64,000 bases of DNA, taken from Halorussus marinus (GTDB taxonomy: Archaea > Halobacteriota > Halobacteria > Halobacteriales > Haladaptataceae). Below the pieces are notes generated by a model, which saw only the letters and a program-made list of their open reading frames with translations, did no database searches and was not told the DNA's origin. Shown one piece after another: positions 50,590-59,431 of this stretch; position 1 is the first letter of the stretch; each line of letters starts with the position of its first letter. Position numbers and translations under genes: made by a program. The stretch covers positions 124,001-188,000 of the forward strand of contig NZ_SBIV01000007.1 in the NCBI RefSeq assembly GCF_004765795.1. Direction: 5' to 3'.

Positions 50590-51984
50590 ATGCAGGCGAC
50601 GATAATCGACGGAGTTCTTGAATCCCTTCGTATCGGTGTCGGATTTCTCTGGACGGCGGCGTGGGCGATCATCATGGGCCTCACGATTACGAGTCTGGTC
50701 CAGGTCTACGTCTCGAAGGAGCGGATGGCACAGGTGCTGGGTGAGGGCGATCTAACTGGACTTACCAAGGCGACTGTGTTCGGAGCAGCAAGCAGTGGCT
50801 GTAGTTTCGGCGCCGTCGCCATCGGGAAGGGCCTGTTCAAGAAGGGGGCGCACGCGGTGAACTTCCTCGCGTTCATGTTCGCGTCGACGAACCTCATCGT
50901 CGAACTAGGGCTGATGATTCTCATCCTGCTTGGCTGGGAGTTCCTCGTCGCGGAACTGCTCGGCGGCCTGATTCTCATCGCCGTCATGGCCGCCATCGTC
51001 CACCTCACGCTTCCCGAAAACCTGTTTAACGAAGTCCGCGAGAAGCTCAACGAGCGCGACCGCCAGGCGGGCGTCACGGAAGATCCCACCTGCGGGATGG
51101 AGGGGAAAGACGAGTACACGCTCACGACCGACGGCGGTGAGACGCTCAAATTCTGCTCGGAGGGCTGTATGGAGACCTATCGCCAGGAGACGTCGAGTAG
51201 CGGCGGGTGGCGTGACGAGTTGCTGTCGTGGGGTGGCTGGTACAAGGTCGGGAATCAGTACCGCAAGGAGTGGTCGATGATCTGGAAAGACATCGTCGCC
51301 GGCTTCCTTATTTCTGGGTTCGTCATCGTCTTCGTCCCGCAGTGGGTGTGGAACACGCTGTTCATTCAGGGCGACGGCCTGCTCGTGACTGCCGAGAACG
51401 CCGTCATGGGCGTCATCATCGCCGTCCTCAGTTTCGTCGGCAGTATGGGCAACGTCCCGTTCGCCGTCGCGCTCTGGGGTGGTGGCGTCAGCTTCGCCGG
51501 GATCATCGCGTTCGTCTACGCCGACCTCATCACCGTGCCCGTCCTGAACGTCTACCGGAAGTACTACGGCTGGAAGGTGATGCTGTACATCCTCGGCGTC
51601 TTCTTCGTCACGATGGCGTTCACCGGCTTCCTCATGGAGCTGCTGTTCGACGCGCTGGGTATCGTTCCAGATCTGGCGGGCGGCGAGACGGCGACTGAAC
51701 AGACGTACTTCGAGCTCAACTACACGTTCTACCTCAATATTATCGCCTTTGCGCTCTCCGGGTTCCTTCTGTATGTCTACCGGCGGGGACTCGGCGCACC
51801 AGGTCAGTATCGAGATCCGGTGTGCGGGATGCGAACCGACGATGAGGGCCCGAGTGCGTCCCACGATGGGACGACGTACTATTTTTGCTCAAAGAAATGC
51901 AAGCGTACGTTCGAAGAAGAACCAACGGAATTTACTAATCAAAGCCCGCAAATATCGAGCCACGATCACGATCATGACCACTGA
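50590..51984 (+). CDS. ArsP/DUF318-type permease with two YHS (TRASH) domains
   Basis: A 464-aa membrane protein. Permease half 1 has GAASSGCSFGAVAIGKGLF; a YHS domain is inserted in the loop (about 168-200, DPTCGMEGKDEYTL...FCSEGCMETY); permease half 2 has SFVGSMGNVPFAVALWGGG. A second YHS domain (DPVCGMRTDD...YFCSKKCKRTF) and a DHDHDH tail end the protein. YHS Cys residues bind metals. Likely a metal or metalloid exporter with built-in metal-binding domains. Upstream promoter has palindromes. Confidence 0.85.
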   Translation: MQATIIDGVLESLRIGVGFLWTAAWAIIMGLTITSLVQVYVSKERMAQVLGEGDLTGLTKATVFGAASSGCSFGAVAIGKGLFKKGAHAVNFLAFMFASTNLIVELGLMILILLGWEFLVAELLGGLILIAVMAAIVHLTLPENLFNEVREKLNERDRQAGVTEDPTCGMEGKDEYTLTTDGGETLKFCSEGCMETYRQETSSSGGWRDELLSWGGWYKVGNQYRKEWSMIWKDIVAGFLISGFVIVFVPQWVWNTLFIQGDGLLVTAENAVMGVIIAVLSFVGSMGNVPFAVALWGGGVSFAGIIAFVYADLITVPVLNVYRKYYGWKVMLYILGVFFVTMAFTGFLMELLFDALGIVPDLAGGETATEQTYFELNYTFYLNIIAFALSGFLLYVYRRGLGAPGQYRDPVCGMRTDDEGPSASHDGTTYYFCSKKCKRTFEEEPTEFTNQSPQISSHDHDHDH

Positions 51985-52109
51985 TGATCGCACTGTGGTT
52001 CATCCGCTGTGATGGGGTTCATCATCACAGTTTCAATCCGCAATTGTCACACCTACTGCGCTCAAATAGACGGTATGAATAGTCAAATCCCGCAACTCGG
52101 GGCTGTCAT

Positions 52110-52709
52110 ATGAATCGCCGTCGAGCAGATACTGTCGTCGGTGTGCTTCTCGGGTTCGTTCTCCTGGCCGGCGGGGTACTCAGTTGGCGGGCCTATCAAC
52201 AGCGTCGGGCTATCGAGCAATCGATGGGGTCAATGATGGGTTCATCTATGGGAACGATGCACGGCCCAGACCCCCTCTGGTACGTGGTTGGAACCCTGCT
52301 GGTTGCTGGCGTTATCGGTGGCGTCTATTACGTGGTCCGGGGAGAACTCACCGATCCAGAAGTGGCCGACACAACGGTGCCTGTCGATCCTGCACAGACA
52401 TCGGCGGCAACAGCTACGTCGATGGATGATGACGCTGCACCGGCGACGTCTATCAATCCTGAATCGGACCCCCAAGCACGCGTTCTCGATCTCTTACCGG
52501 ATGATGAACGACGCGTCCTCGAACCCGTCCTGAACTCCCCCGGAATCACGCAGATTGAACTTCGGGATCGATCTGAGTTCTCGAAGAGTAAAGTAAGCCA
52601 GACCGTGAGTTCACTCGAGGAGCGAGGTCTGCTGTATCGGGAACGACAGGGTCGGACCTATCGTGTGTATCCGAGTGATGACCTTCGGCAGCAACAACCG
52701 GGAAAATAG
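52110..52709 (+). CDS. Membrane-anchored winged-helix regulator with Met-rich loop
   Basis: A 199-aa protein. Two membrane helices (VGVLLGFVLLAGGVL; YVVGTLLVAGVIGGVYYVV) flank an outer loop SMGSMMGSSMGTMHGPD rich in Met, suited to bind Cu(I). After a linker, DDERRVLEPVLNSPGITQIE then SKSKVSQTVSSLEERGLLYR is a wHTH. It probably senses metal outside and regulates inside. Genes of metal handling follow. Confidence 0.82.
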   Translation: MNRRRADTVVGVLLGFVLLAGGVLSWRAYQQRRAIEQSMGSMMGSSMGTMHGPDPLWYVVGTLLVAGVIGGVYYVVRGELTDPEVADTTVPVDPAQTSAATATSMDDDAAPATSINPESDPQARVLDLLPDDERRVLEPVLNSPGITQIELRDRSEFSKSKVSQTVSSLEERGLLYRERQGRTYRVYPSDDLRQQQPGK

Positions 52710-52877
52710 TCGCTATCTATCGGGCGCTCTCCCTCTCGAATTCCGTAGGTATGAACGGTCTCCCTCGAGCAAAACGGTTAGAAGATGTTATAGACGTTCT
52801 CGAACGTTCTCCTGTATGGATTCACACCCATGTCGATAACTCCCGAGCAGGCCTACGAGTAACCGAGGAGAGAGACA

Positions 52878-53198
52878 ATGACCAACTTCAAACTCGGCCG
52901 GTGGCTGCTCGTGGCGCTCGCGATTGTCGGACTCGCGTTCGCCGCACCGGCAGTCAGCGCACACGACAACGCAACGACCGCTGACGACGCGCCTACGGAC
53001 AATGCCACCGCAGATGAATGGGCCACTTGGATGGAGGCACAGATGACCGAACACATGGGCCCGGGTAGCGTCGAGTGGATGGAGTCGCACATGGGTGTGA
53101 CCGTCGACGAGATGGCCCAGGACATGGCTGACGGGGAATACCACGACGGGGCTGACGACGGCTACAACGGCGGGATGTACGGGCAGGGCCACTGCTGA
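52878..53198 (+). CDS. Secreted Met/His-rich protein
   Basis: A 106-aa protein. LGRWLLVALAIVGLAFAAPA then VSA is a Sec signal peptide. The mature part is acidic with MEAQMTEHMGPGSVEWMESH, MAQDMADGEY and ends GGMYGQGHC; Met, His and a final Cys could bind copper. An AGGAGAG site precedes the ATG. A frame starting at 52751 in another phase is not coding. Confidence 0.75.
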   Translation: MTNFKLGRWLLVALAIVGLAFAAPAVSAHDNATTADDAPTDNATADEWATWMEAQMTEHMGPGSVEWMESHMGVTVDEMAQDMADGEYHDGADDGYNGGMYGQGHC

Positions 53199-53255
53199 CG
53201 GCTCTGGCCGTTTCGATCGCTCCAATCGAACACCACAACTCACCAACGCAAGATA

Positions 53256-53609
53256 ATGACGCAACTCACCACTCACATCGGACGCACTGCTCGGCGACTC
53301 GCGATCCTCGCCGTCCCGCTGCTAGTTGCGGCGACTGGACCGGCTGTTGCCCACGGTAGTGGGAGCTACGGCGGCGGCATGATGGGGGGCGGCTGGGGCC
53401 TCTTCGGTGGAGCGATGGGGCTCTGGGGGTTCCTCTGGATGGGGCTCCTCATCGCCGTTCCGCTCTACATTGTCTATGCGCTCCTCAATCGAGGCTCCGG
53501 TGGGAACGAAGAGCAGTCGCTGTCGGTTCTCCGTGAGCGCTACGCCCGCGGAGAGCTCTCGGATGACGAATTCGATCGGCGGCGAGAACAGCTCGAACGC
53601 ACCGGATGA
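53256..53609 (+). CDS. SHOCT-domain membrane protein (1)
   Basis: A 117-aa protein with a signal-like N-terminus (ARRLAILAVPLLVAATGPAV), a Gly/Met-rich segment (GGGMMGGGWGLFG), one membrane helix and a C-terminal SHOCT domain (LRERYARGELSDDEFDRRRE). SHOCT domains act in oligomerisation. Gly/Met segments recur at 54125 and 54930. Role in metal handling is inferred. Confidence 0.8.
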   Translation: MTQLTTHIGRTARRLAILAVPLLVAATGPAVAHGSGSYGGGMMGGGWGLFGGAMGLWGFLWMGLLIAVPLYIVYALLNRGSGGNEEQSLSVLRERYARGELSDDEFDRRREQLERTG

Positions 53610-53704
53610 CTGGAGCAGCTGCTGTTCCAGCCGATACATCATATTCCCAACGGCCGCCGTTGCGGCACCCAACCGTTAACCCCGTAGACGGGGTATGATA
53701 CTTC

Positions 53705-54121
53705 ATGGAATACACAATACAGACTTCAGTCACCGGTGAGTTCGACGACGTCGTCGACACGACGATTGCGGCGCTCAAAGACGAAGGATTCGGCGTCCTC
53801 TGTGACATCGACGTCCAAGCGACGCTCGAGGAGAAACTCGGCGAGGAGTTTCGACAGTACTGCATCCTCGGTGCGTGCAACCCGGGGCTGGCACACGAGG
53901 GCCTGAACGAAGAGATCGAACTCGGCGCACTCCTCCCGTGTAACGTCATTGTCTACGAAACCGACGGCGGCGAGGTCATGGTGAGTGCCGTCGACCCACA
54001 ACAGCTCGTCGGCATCGCCGACAACGAGGCACTCGACTCGATCGCGAACGAGGTCCACGACCGGTTCGAACGCGTTCTCGCCAGCGTCGCGGACGAACTC
54101 GAATCATCGACCGAGATCTGA
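53705..54121 (+). CDS. DUF302 family protein
   Basis: A 138-aa protein: FDDVVDTTIAALKDEGFGVL, CDIDVQATLEEKLGEEFRQY, CILGACNPGLAHEGLNEEIE and GALLPCNVIVYETDGGEVMV match DUF302, including the conserved ACNP. These proteins accompany copper/sulfur metabolism genes. The next gene starts 3 bases after its stop. Confidence 0.88.
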   Translation: MEYTIQTSVTGEFDDVVDTTIAALKDEGFGVLCDIDVQATLEEKLGEEFRQYCILGACNPGLAHEGLNEEIELGALLPCNVIVYETDGGEVMVSAVDPQQLVGIADNEALDSIANEVHDRFERVLASVADELESSTEI

Positions 54122-54124
54122 ACC

Positions 54125-54478
54125 ATGACATCATCAAACCAACTCGACACCACAACCATCGTCCTCCTCATCCTCGGGGCGATCATCGTCCTCCCCTTGC
54201 TCACGATGGGGATGGGATTCGGCGGGATGATGGGATACGGTGGAATGATGGGTGGATACGGGACGACCAGCGGCTGGTGGCCACTCGTCGGGATGCTCGT
54301 CCAGCTGGTCTTCCTCCTCCTCCTGCTCGGTGGCGGATATCTCGTCTTCCGTCGCGTGACGGCATCGCAGTCGTCGCGGAATCCCGCAATGGAGGAGCTG
54401 CGTATGGCATACGCCCGCGGAGATCTCACCGAGGAAGAGTTCGAGGCGCGTCGGAACAAGCTCGAACGCTCGGAGTGA
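54125..54478 (+). CDS. SHOCT-domain membrane protein (2)
   Basis: A 117-aa protein: membrane helix (TTTIVLLILGAIIVLPLL), Met/Gly motif GMGFGGMMGYGGMMGGYG, a second helix (VFLLLLLGGGYLVF) and SHOCT domain LRMAYARGDLTEEEFEARRN. Same build as 53256 with a Met-rich loop. Co-transcribed with the DUF302 gene. Confidence 0.82.
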   Translation: MTSSNQLDTTTIVLLILGAIIVLPLLTMGMGFGGMMGYGGMMGGYGTTSGWWPLVGMLVQLVFLLLLLGGGYLVFRRVTASQSSRNPAMEELRMAYARGDLTEEEFEARRNKLERSE

Positions 54479-54601
54479 CGGTCCGACCACCAACCTCCGG
54501 CGTTACTCACGTCCGGCCCCTTGGAATCCGAAATCTGTGACCCTCACAGCTTTCGGATGTGAATAGAAGTGTGCTAAAAGCATAAGACCATACTAGCTAC
54601 T

Positions 54602-54910
54602 ATGACGGAAGTTATCCTGTTCACACAGGAGACTTGTGGAGCGTGCGCAACGCAGCGAGAGAAAAACGAGGGTATCGAAGATGCGTATCCGGATGTCGAG
54701 TTCCGGGAGGTCGACATCCAGACCGATCTGGAGACGGCCGAGGAGTACGGTGTCCGAAAGACGCCAACGACGCTCGTGTATGCAAACGGGGAACAGACGG
54801 CCGAGTTCATCGGCATCGTCGACCGGGACGAATTGGAGGCTGCCATCGAGAGCGCCGGCCAGCAATCGCCCGGACTCACGAACCGGCTCGCCAGCATCAT
54901 CCGTGGATAA
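54602..54910 (+). CDS. Thioredoxin-like protein
   Basis: A 102-aa thioredoxin fold: VILFTQETCGACATQREKNE with active site CGAC, then RKTPTTLVYANGEQTAEFIG with the cis-Pro (TPT). Cytoplasmic. It would reduce disulphides, perhaps in the metal proteins next to it. The halocyanin-like gene starts 19 bases downstream. Confidence 0.85.
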   Translation: MTEVILFTQETCGACATQREKNEGIEDAYPDVEFREVDIQTDLETAEEYGVRKTPTTLVYANGEQTAEFIGIVDRDELEAAIESAGQQSPGLTNRLASIIRG

Positions 54911-54929
54911 CAGAAGCCAACCAGCTACA

Positions 54930-55676
54930 ATGACAGACTACAGTAGACGCCAGTTCCTGGGAGCGCTCGGTGCTGGCACAGTCGCGAGTGCGGGATTCAC
55001 CCAACCAGTCGCCGCACAGGAGACGCCCGTCGTGAAGATGGGCAACAACTACTTCGACCCGATCGGGCTCCACGTCGAACCTGGCACGACCGTCCGCTTC
55101 GAGATAGCAGCCGGAGCTCACTCGGCGACGGCCTATCCGGACCGCGTTCCCGCCGACGCCACCGCCTTCGACAGCGGGACCATCTCGCAGGGGAGCTTCG
55201 AGCACACGTTCGAGGTGCCCGGAACGTACGACTACTACTGCATCCCTCACAAGACGGTCGGCATGGTCGGTCGCATCGTCGTTGGTAGCCCTGGCGGTCC
55301 AGCTGAAGACAGCCCGATCCCGGACGGCGAGGTCCCAGACAGCGAAACGATCGTCCAGAACGGCGCCGTTGCCGTCGGCTCGGACGTCGACGGCAGTGGG
55401 AGTACCGATGGCGGAATGATGGGTCCAGGGATGATGCACGGCCGGAACGGTGGATGGTTCGGTGGGCTGCCGTTCGTCGGCGGGGCACTCGGGATGCTGG
55501 GGCTGGTCGGCGGCTTCCTCTACTGGGCAATGGGTCGAGGCGATGCACCTCCAGAGAGTGACGATTCCGCTATGGAAACCCTCCAACGTCGTTACGCACG
55601 AGGCGAGATCGACGAAGAAGAGTTCCAGAAGCGTCGTGAACGGTTGGAGACTGGGAGTGAAGATCCATCTCGGTAA
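54930..55676 (+). CDS. Tat-exported halocyanin-type cupredoxin with SHOCT domain
   Basis: About 248 aa. SRRQFLGALGAGTVASAGFT is a Tat signal. The cupredoxin domain follows with MGNNYFDPIGLHVEPGTTVR, His in GAHSATAYPDR, and the copper loop YDYYCIPHKTVGMVG (Cys, His, Met). Then a Met/Gly stretch (GGMMGPGMMHG), a membrane helix and a SHOCT domain (LQRRYARGEIDEEEFQKRRE). It carries one type 1 copper and could pass electrons or hold copper outside the cell. A longer frame from 54636 overlaps the thioredoxin gene and is not used. Confidence 0.88.
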   Translation: MTDYSRRQFLGALGAGTVASAGFTQPVAAQETPVVKMGNNYFDPIGLHVEPGTTVRFEIAAGAHSATAYPDRVPADATAFDSGTISQGSFEHTFEVPGTYDYYCIPHKTVGMVGRIVVGSPGGPAEDSPIPDGEVPDSETIVQNGAVAVGSDVDGSGSTDGGMMGPGMMHGRNGGWFGGLPFVGGALGMLGLVGGFLYWAMGRGDAPPESDDSAMETLQRRYARGEIDEEEFQKRRERLETGSEDPSR

Positions 55677-55960
55677 GGCGCGGTGTCGTCGCCATTTCTA
55701 CACGCCCGAGGTCCCTCGCTCAGGAGTCCTTCGAAGACCTGTTCCTACGCCGCGGCACTTCTCCGCGGAACGTAAGCCGCACTCATCGGTGCCCAGAGAA
55801 CGAGGGACACAGCAGCAACCAGAGTCCACCGAACCGTTTGCCCGATCAGACGGTCGTAGTGAAATCCGAGTCAAACTATCCAATTGAGCGAAGCTGGATA
55901 TAGTGCTGTTTGGGTCTTCTCCCCTACAGTTACCGGAGTAAGTAGTCTACTGGCCTGATC

Positions 55961-56713
55961 TTACTTCTCCTGTGTAATTCGGTAGTAGACGCCGATTGTG
56001 AGGACAGCTACGAGGAGGAGGTATCCAGTAGCCCACACCAATGAGAGAGTCGTATCTACGTCCGTTGTGAGTCCGGTATCGACCATCACACGGACGGGCC
56101 AATAGCCGGGGAGTAGTTTCATCCACCATTCGGGCTCGGACTGGATGAACAGCGGATCCTGGAAGAGTCCGATATCGAGCATCGGGAGAATCAGCATTAG
56201 CCACATCCCGGCTAGGCGGTCGAAAACGGCCCCGACGAGCATCCCGATGAGACCATACGTGACCGAGACGACGAGCATCGCTGCGACGAACCACCAGAGA
56301 TGCTCAGGCTGGAAATCGACGAGCATCACGCCGACTGAGACGCCGGTAACGATGAGAGTGATTGCTGCGAGGACCCCAAACCGGGCAGTGATTACCTGTC
56401 GTGCACGATAGCCGGCGACTGCCAGACGACCGTCTGTGTCTTTGGCTTCTCGCATCAGGAACAACCCGGCGAGTCCCGCGATGAGGGCGCTCGTAATCGG
56501 CGTCATAATCACGCCGTGGACCTCAGGCATCCCTCGCATGACCGTCACCGTCTCACCGTCGACGAGCGTCCGAACCGGCATCTCGACGTCCTGGGTGACT
56601 GCGAACGCCAACGTGATGAACGAGACCGGTAGGACGACCAGTAGAGCGACGAGGACGTAGTTTCGCGCCTGTTCTTTGATGCCGATTGTGAACGCCGTTG
56701 TCGTACGACTCAT
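55961..56713 (-). CDS. ABC exporter permease (second)
   Basis: About 250 aa with six hydrophobic helices (VLVALLVVLPVSFITLAFAV; ITLIVTGVSVGVMLVDF; AMLVVSVTYGLIGMLVGAVF; GYLLLVAVLTIGVYYR). ABC-2 type layout. Overlaps the upstream permease stop by 4 bases (ATGA). Third gene of an ATPase-permease-permease operon. Substrate not readable; metal or peptide export would suit the context. Confidence 0.78.
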   Translation of the reverse strand: MSRTTTAFTIGIKEQARNYVLVALLVVLPVSFITLAFAVTQDVEMPVRTLVDGETVTVMRGMPEVHGVIMTPITSALIAGLAGLFLMREAKDTDGRLAVAGYRARQVITARFGVLAAITLIVTGVSVGVMLVDFQPEHLWWFVAAMLVVSVTYGLIGMLVGAVFDRLAGMWLMLILPMLDIGLFQDPLFIQSEPEWWMKLLPGYWPVRVMVDTGLTTDVDTTLSLVWATGYLLLVAVLTIGVYYRITQEK

Positions 56714-57447
56714 GCGGACCACCCACCACTGGTGCGCATCGTCACTCCGAACACTGCGGTGACGAGTACAAGCAGGACTAGCAGGTATCCGGCGACGAAG
56801 CCGAGATCACCCGTCGTATATGTGCCTTGGAACATCGCCTCCTGAAGGAGTTCCTTTGGATGATAGAGCGGGAAGTATTCCACGAACTCGGGAACGTCGG
56901 CGGCCAGCGGACTGTCGCCACTGAGGAACGCATCCATCATTGCAAGGAACACCACGACGAGCGAGCCTTCGAACAGTCGTGGAAGGAGCGCCCCGACGAG
57001 TGCGCCAAGAAACGCATAGACGAGGCCGGCAAGTACGAGGAATACGAACGTCAGGACAGGGGCTCCCGGTGAAATCGTCAGCCAGAGAACGCCGTAGTTT
57101 ACGGCAGCCACGACAACGGTCACTCCTCCGAGCGCCGCTAATCGAGTCGCAAGCAGTGTTCGGGGTGGATAGCCTGTCTGAACGAGTCGCCGATCGGCTG
57201 CACGCGCACTAATCATCTGCGCGAGTCCCATCAGGCCGGCAATGATGGCGACCCCGAATATCGCTCCGAGAAGGCGACCTAGCTCGATCGGAATCGCCTC
57301 GACCGTCGGCATACTTGGTAACCCAGCCATTGCTTGTCCCCAGCCTTCGATAACGACAATCGGAAGGAGAAGTGCTAGGACAACATTCAGGGGGGTTCTG
57401 AGGAAGGTGGAGACGTTCGCCCGAATCCCCGTCCAAACCCTATTCAT
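56710..57447 (-). CDS. ABC exporter permease (first)
   Basis: About 245 aa from ATG 57447. Six hydrophobic segments including VVLALLLPIVVIEGWGQAMA and LLGAIFGVAIIAGLMGLAQM; ABC-2 type. It overlaps the ATPase gene by 8 bases and the next permease by 4, so a heterodimeric membrane domain is likely. Confidence 0.78.
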   Translation of the reverse strand: MNRVWTGIRANVSTFLRTPLNVVLALLLPIVVIEGWGQAMAGLPSMPTVEAIPIELGRLLGAIFGVAIIAGLMGLAQMISARAADRRLVQTGYPPRTLLATRLAALGGVTVVVAAVNYGVLWLTISPGAPVLTFVFLVLAGLVYAFLGALVGALLPRLFEGSLVVVFLAMMDAFLSGDSPLAADVPEFVEYFPLYHPKELLQEAMFQGTYTTGDLGFVAGYLLVLLVLVTAVFGVTMRTSGGWSA

Positions 57448-58171
57448 CGGTCTCTTCCCCCCGTTCACTGGCCGTTGCATCAGTCTCGCCTTCCTGGTCA
57501 GTCACGTCGTAGACCTGTCCGTCACGAACCTCATAGATGCGGTCGAGACGACTTTGCTCTTCGATCAGGTGTGAAATCATCGTGACAGCTGTTCCGTCGG
57601 CAGCGAGTTCCTCGGCGAGATCCCAGAACGTGAGATACGTTTCCCAGTCGAATCCAGTGTAGGGCTCGTCCAGCATGAGGACGTCCGGATCGTGCATCAG
57701 GGCGATACTGAGATTGATTTTCTGCCGGTTTCCACCACTGAGTTGGTCGATTCGGTAGTCAAGGTACTGCTCGAAATCGAGTTTCGACGCCAAGCGGTGT
57801 TTGGCCTCGTCGATTTCTTCGGCGGTCATTCCGTATCCGGAACCGAACAGTCGGAACGTCTCTCCGACCGTCAAGCGGTCGTAAAGCAGTGGTTCCTGTG
57901 GACACCAGCCAACGGTTCCCGTCCGTTCGACTGTTCCGGAATCCTGTTCGAGGACACCGACGAGGATGTTCATGAGCGTGGATTTGCCCGACCCGTTCGC
58001 GCCGACGATCCCGACGATTTCCCCCGTCCGAATTTCGAGATCGGCATCGGTGAGGACGGTCACTGACCGCGTAAATGGAAAACTCGATCCGTACGTTTTT
58101 TCAATCTCATTAGCACGGACGAGTACCTTGTTGCTTGTAGCTTCTCCTTTGGTGGTTGTGGACGCTTCCAT
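57440..58171 (-). CDS. ABC transporter ATPase
   Basis: About 243 aa from ATG 58171. Walker A GANGSGKSTLMNIL, Q-loop CPQEPLLYD, signature QLSGGNRQKINLSIALMHDP, Walker B VLMLDEPYTGFD, H-loop MISHLIEE. Powers the two permeases encoded next. The acidic tail is typical for haloarchaea. Confidence 0.93.
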   Translation of the reverse strand: MEASTTTKGEATSNKVLVRANEIEKTYGSSFPFTRSVTVLTDADLEIRTGEIVGIVGANGSGKSTLMNILVGVLEQDSGTVERTGTVGWCPQEPLLYDRLTVGETFRLFGSGYGMTAEEIDEAKHRLASKLDFEQYLDYRIDQLSGGNRQKINLSIALMHDPDVLMLDEPYTGFDWETYLTFWDLAEELAADGTAVTMISHLIEEQSRLDRIYEVRDGQVYDVTDQEGETDATASERGEETDE

Positions 58172-58279
58172 AGGTGTATACACACGCTTCTAATTCACTG
58201 CGATTACTGTTTCAAATCAAAACTATTTGCAGCAAACTCGTAAGCAATCAGGAATTGAGTATACAGCTAATGCTAGACT

Positions 58280-58882
58280 CTAAGCATCAGATTTCTCTTG
58301 ACTTTCTGTATACTGTTCCCTATACGTTGTTTCACAGTTCTCACTGCAAAACTGCTGGAGTGAACCACCGACACGGGTGGCTAGTCCGTCTTCACCGACA
58401 GTGGTTCCGCAATTTGCACATTTGAGTGCGGATTCAGTCCCCTCGGCATACGCTGATTGAGCAGCGTTCGACAGCAGTTGTACGTCGTATCGCCGCACGT
58501 CAGTCAGTGGTAGATATTGCTGCGCCCAGTTTCCGACTGTATTCCGCGGCGGCGTCGCAACAGCTACGATTTCGCCCTCCGCAGTTGTGAATACGTGTTC
58601 TACGGCTGGGGTCTCGAGGATCGATTCTCGAAGAGAATCCGTCTTTCCGAGCTCAGGCTGGAGGCGTACCATGACGTGTATCCGGTTTTCGTACTGTGTG
58701 AGGTCGAGATCAACGGTGAATCGACGAATGACATCTTCTTGCTCCAACTGACGGACGCGTGCTGAAACGGACGGGGGTGAAAGATTTACAGCCTCAGCAA
58801 TAGTGCTGTAGGGTCGTCTCGCGTTCTCCGCTAAAAGACGGAGGATTTCGCGATCCGTGTCGTCAAGTTCTGGTTGGGTCAT
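58280..58882 (-). CDS. Lrp/AsnC-type regulator with C-terminal TRASH domain
   Basis: A 200-aa protein. DDTDREILRLLAENARRPYS then SPPSVSARVRQLEQEDVIRR is the Lrp wHTH, followed by a RAM-like sensor domain and a TRASH domain (LKCANCGTTVGED...FCSENCETTYRE). This is the layout of archaeal copper sensors such as HlxR/CopR types. It lies next to the ABC operon and a small YHS gene, which it may control. Confidence 0.88.
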   Translation of the reverse strand: MTQPELDDTDREILRLLAENARRPYSTIAEAVNLSPPSVSARVRQLEQEDVIRRFTVDLDLTQYENRIHVMVRLQPELGKTDSLRESILETPAVEHVFTTAEGEIVAVATPPRNTVGNWAQQYLPLTDVRRYDVQLLSNAAQSAYAEGTESALKCANCGTTVGEDGLATRVGGSLQQFCSENCETTYREQYTESQEKSDA

Positions 58883-58941
58883 CGAAAGGCGGAATGGGGG
58901 TGGGTGTGGGGGAGCTACGACGCAGGTGTGGGGTGTGACGG

Positions 58942-59082
58942 TTAGACGTACTCCTCCGGTGTCGAGGTGAACGTCTCCTTGCAGCCCTCGGCACAGAAGT
59001 AGTACGTCTGACCGTCGTACTCAGCTGTGGCCGCCGGATCACTTTCATCGACGTCCATTCCACAGACTGGATCAGTTGCCAT
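58942..59082 (-). CDS. 46-aa YHS-domain protein
   Basis: A tiny gene: MATDPVCGMDVDESDPAATA, then EYDGQTYYFCAEGCKETFTS and TPEEYV. This is a complete YHS domain with all the metal-binding Cys. It is upstream of the Lrp-TRASH gene on the same strand (59 bases apart). A likely metal-binding or delivery peptide. Confidence 0.88.
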   Translation of the reverse strand: MATDPVCGMDVDESDPAATAEYDGQTYYFCAEGCKETFTSTPEEYV

Positions 59083-59272
59083 TCGGTTTCACCCCACATC
59101 AATGGTACGAGGGCCTGAATCAAGCAATTTGTTCTTAGCAATCCAAAGTCGGGATACATAGCGATTTGAGCCGTGCTGCACGGTTTGGCTTTTCTGACTC
59201 CACAATCAACGGTTAGTACCTCACAATCCCGAACTATCGTTCGAGTATACCAACGGATTCCTATCTGTGTCC

Positions 59273-59347
59273 TATATAAATACTGGAGTCTGAACCAATT
59301 CTAAACCTATGGGTCACGATCCACCACACGACAATCACGAGCAGTGA
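59273..59347 (+). promoter_or_regulatory. Strong TATA box followed by a 12-codon His-rich reading frame
   Basis: TATATAAATA (59273-59282) lies 27 bases before ATG 59309, then MGHDPPHDNHEQ and TGA (59345-59347). Downstream hairpins are CATCC/GGATG (about 59355-59372) and CTTGC/GCAAG (about 59411-59427). It may be a metal-responsive leader peptide, a mini-gene or the 5' remnant of a His-rich transporter. The other bases of 59083-59431 hold no gene. Confidence 0.4.
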
Positions 59348-59431
59348 AGACCCCACAGGTCCATCCAAATTCGTGGATGCTCAAGCGTCGACGTGACGAT
59401 CCGATTCTTTCTTGCGCCGTGCAAGTAGCAG

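Noticed and set aside
52751-52984. 77-aa plus-strand frame before the Met/His-rich secreted protein
   Set aside because: Its second half overlaps the signal-peptide gene in another phase and is Arg-rich nonsense.
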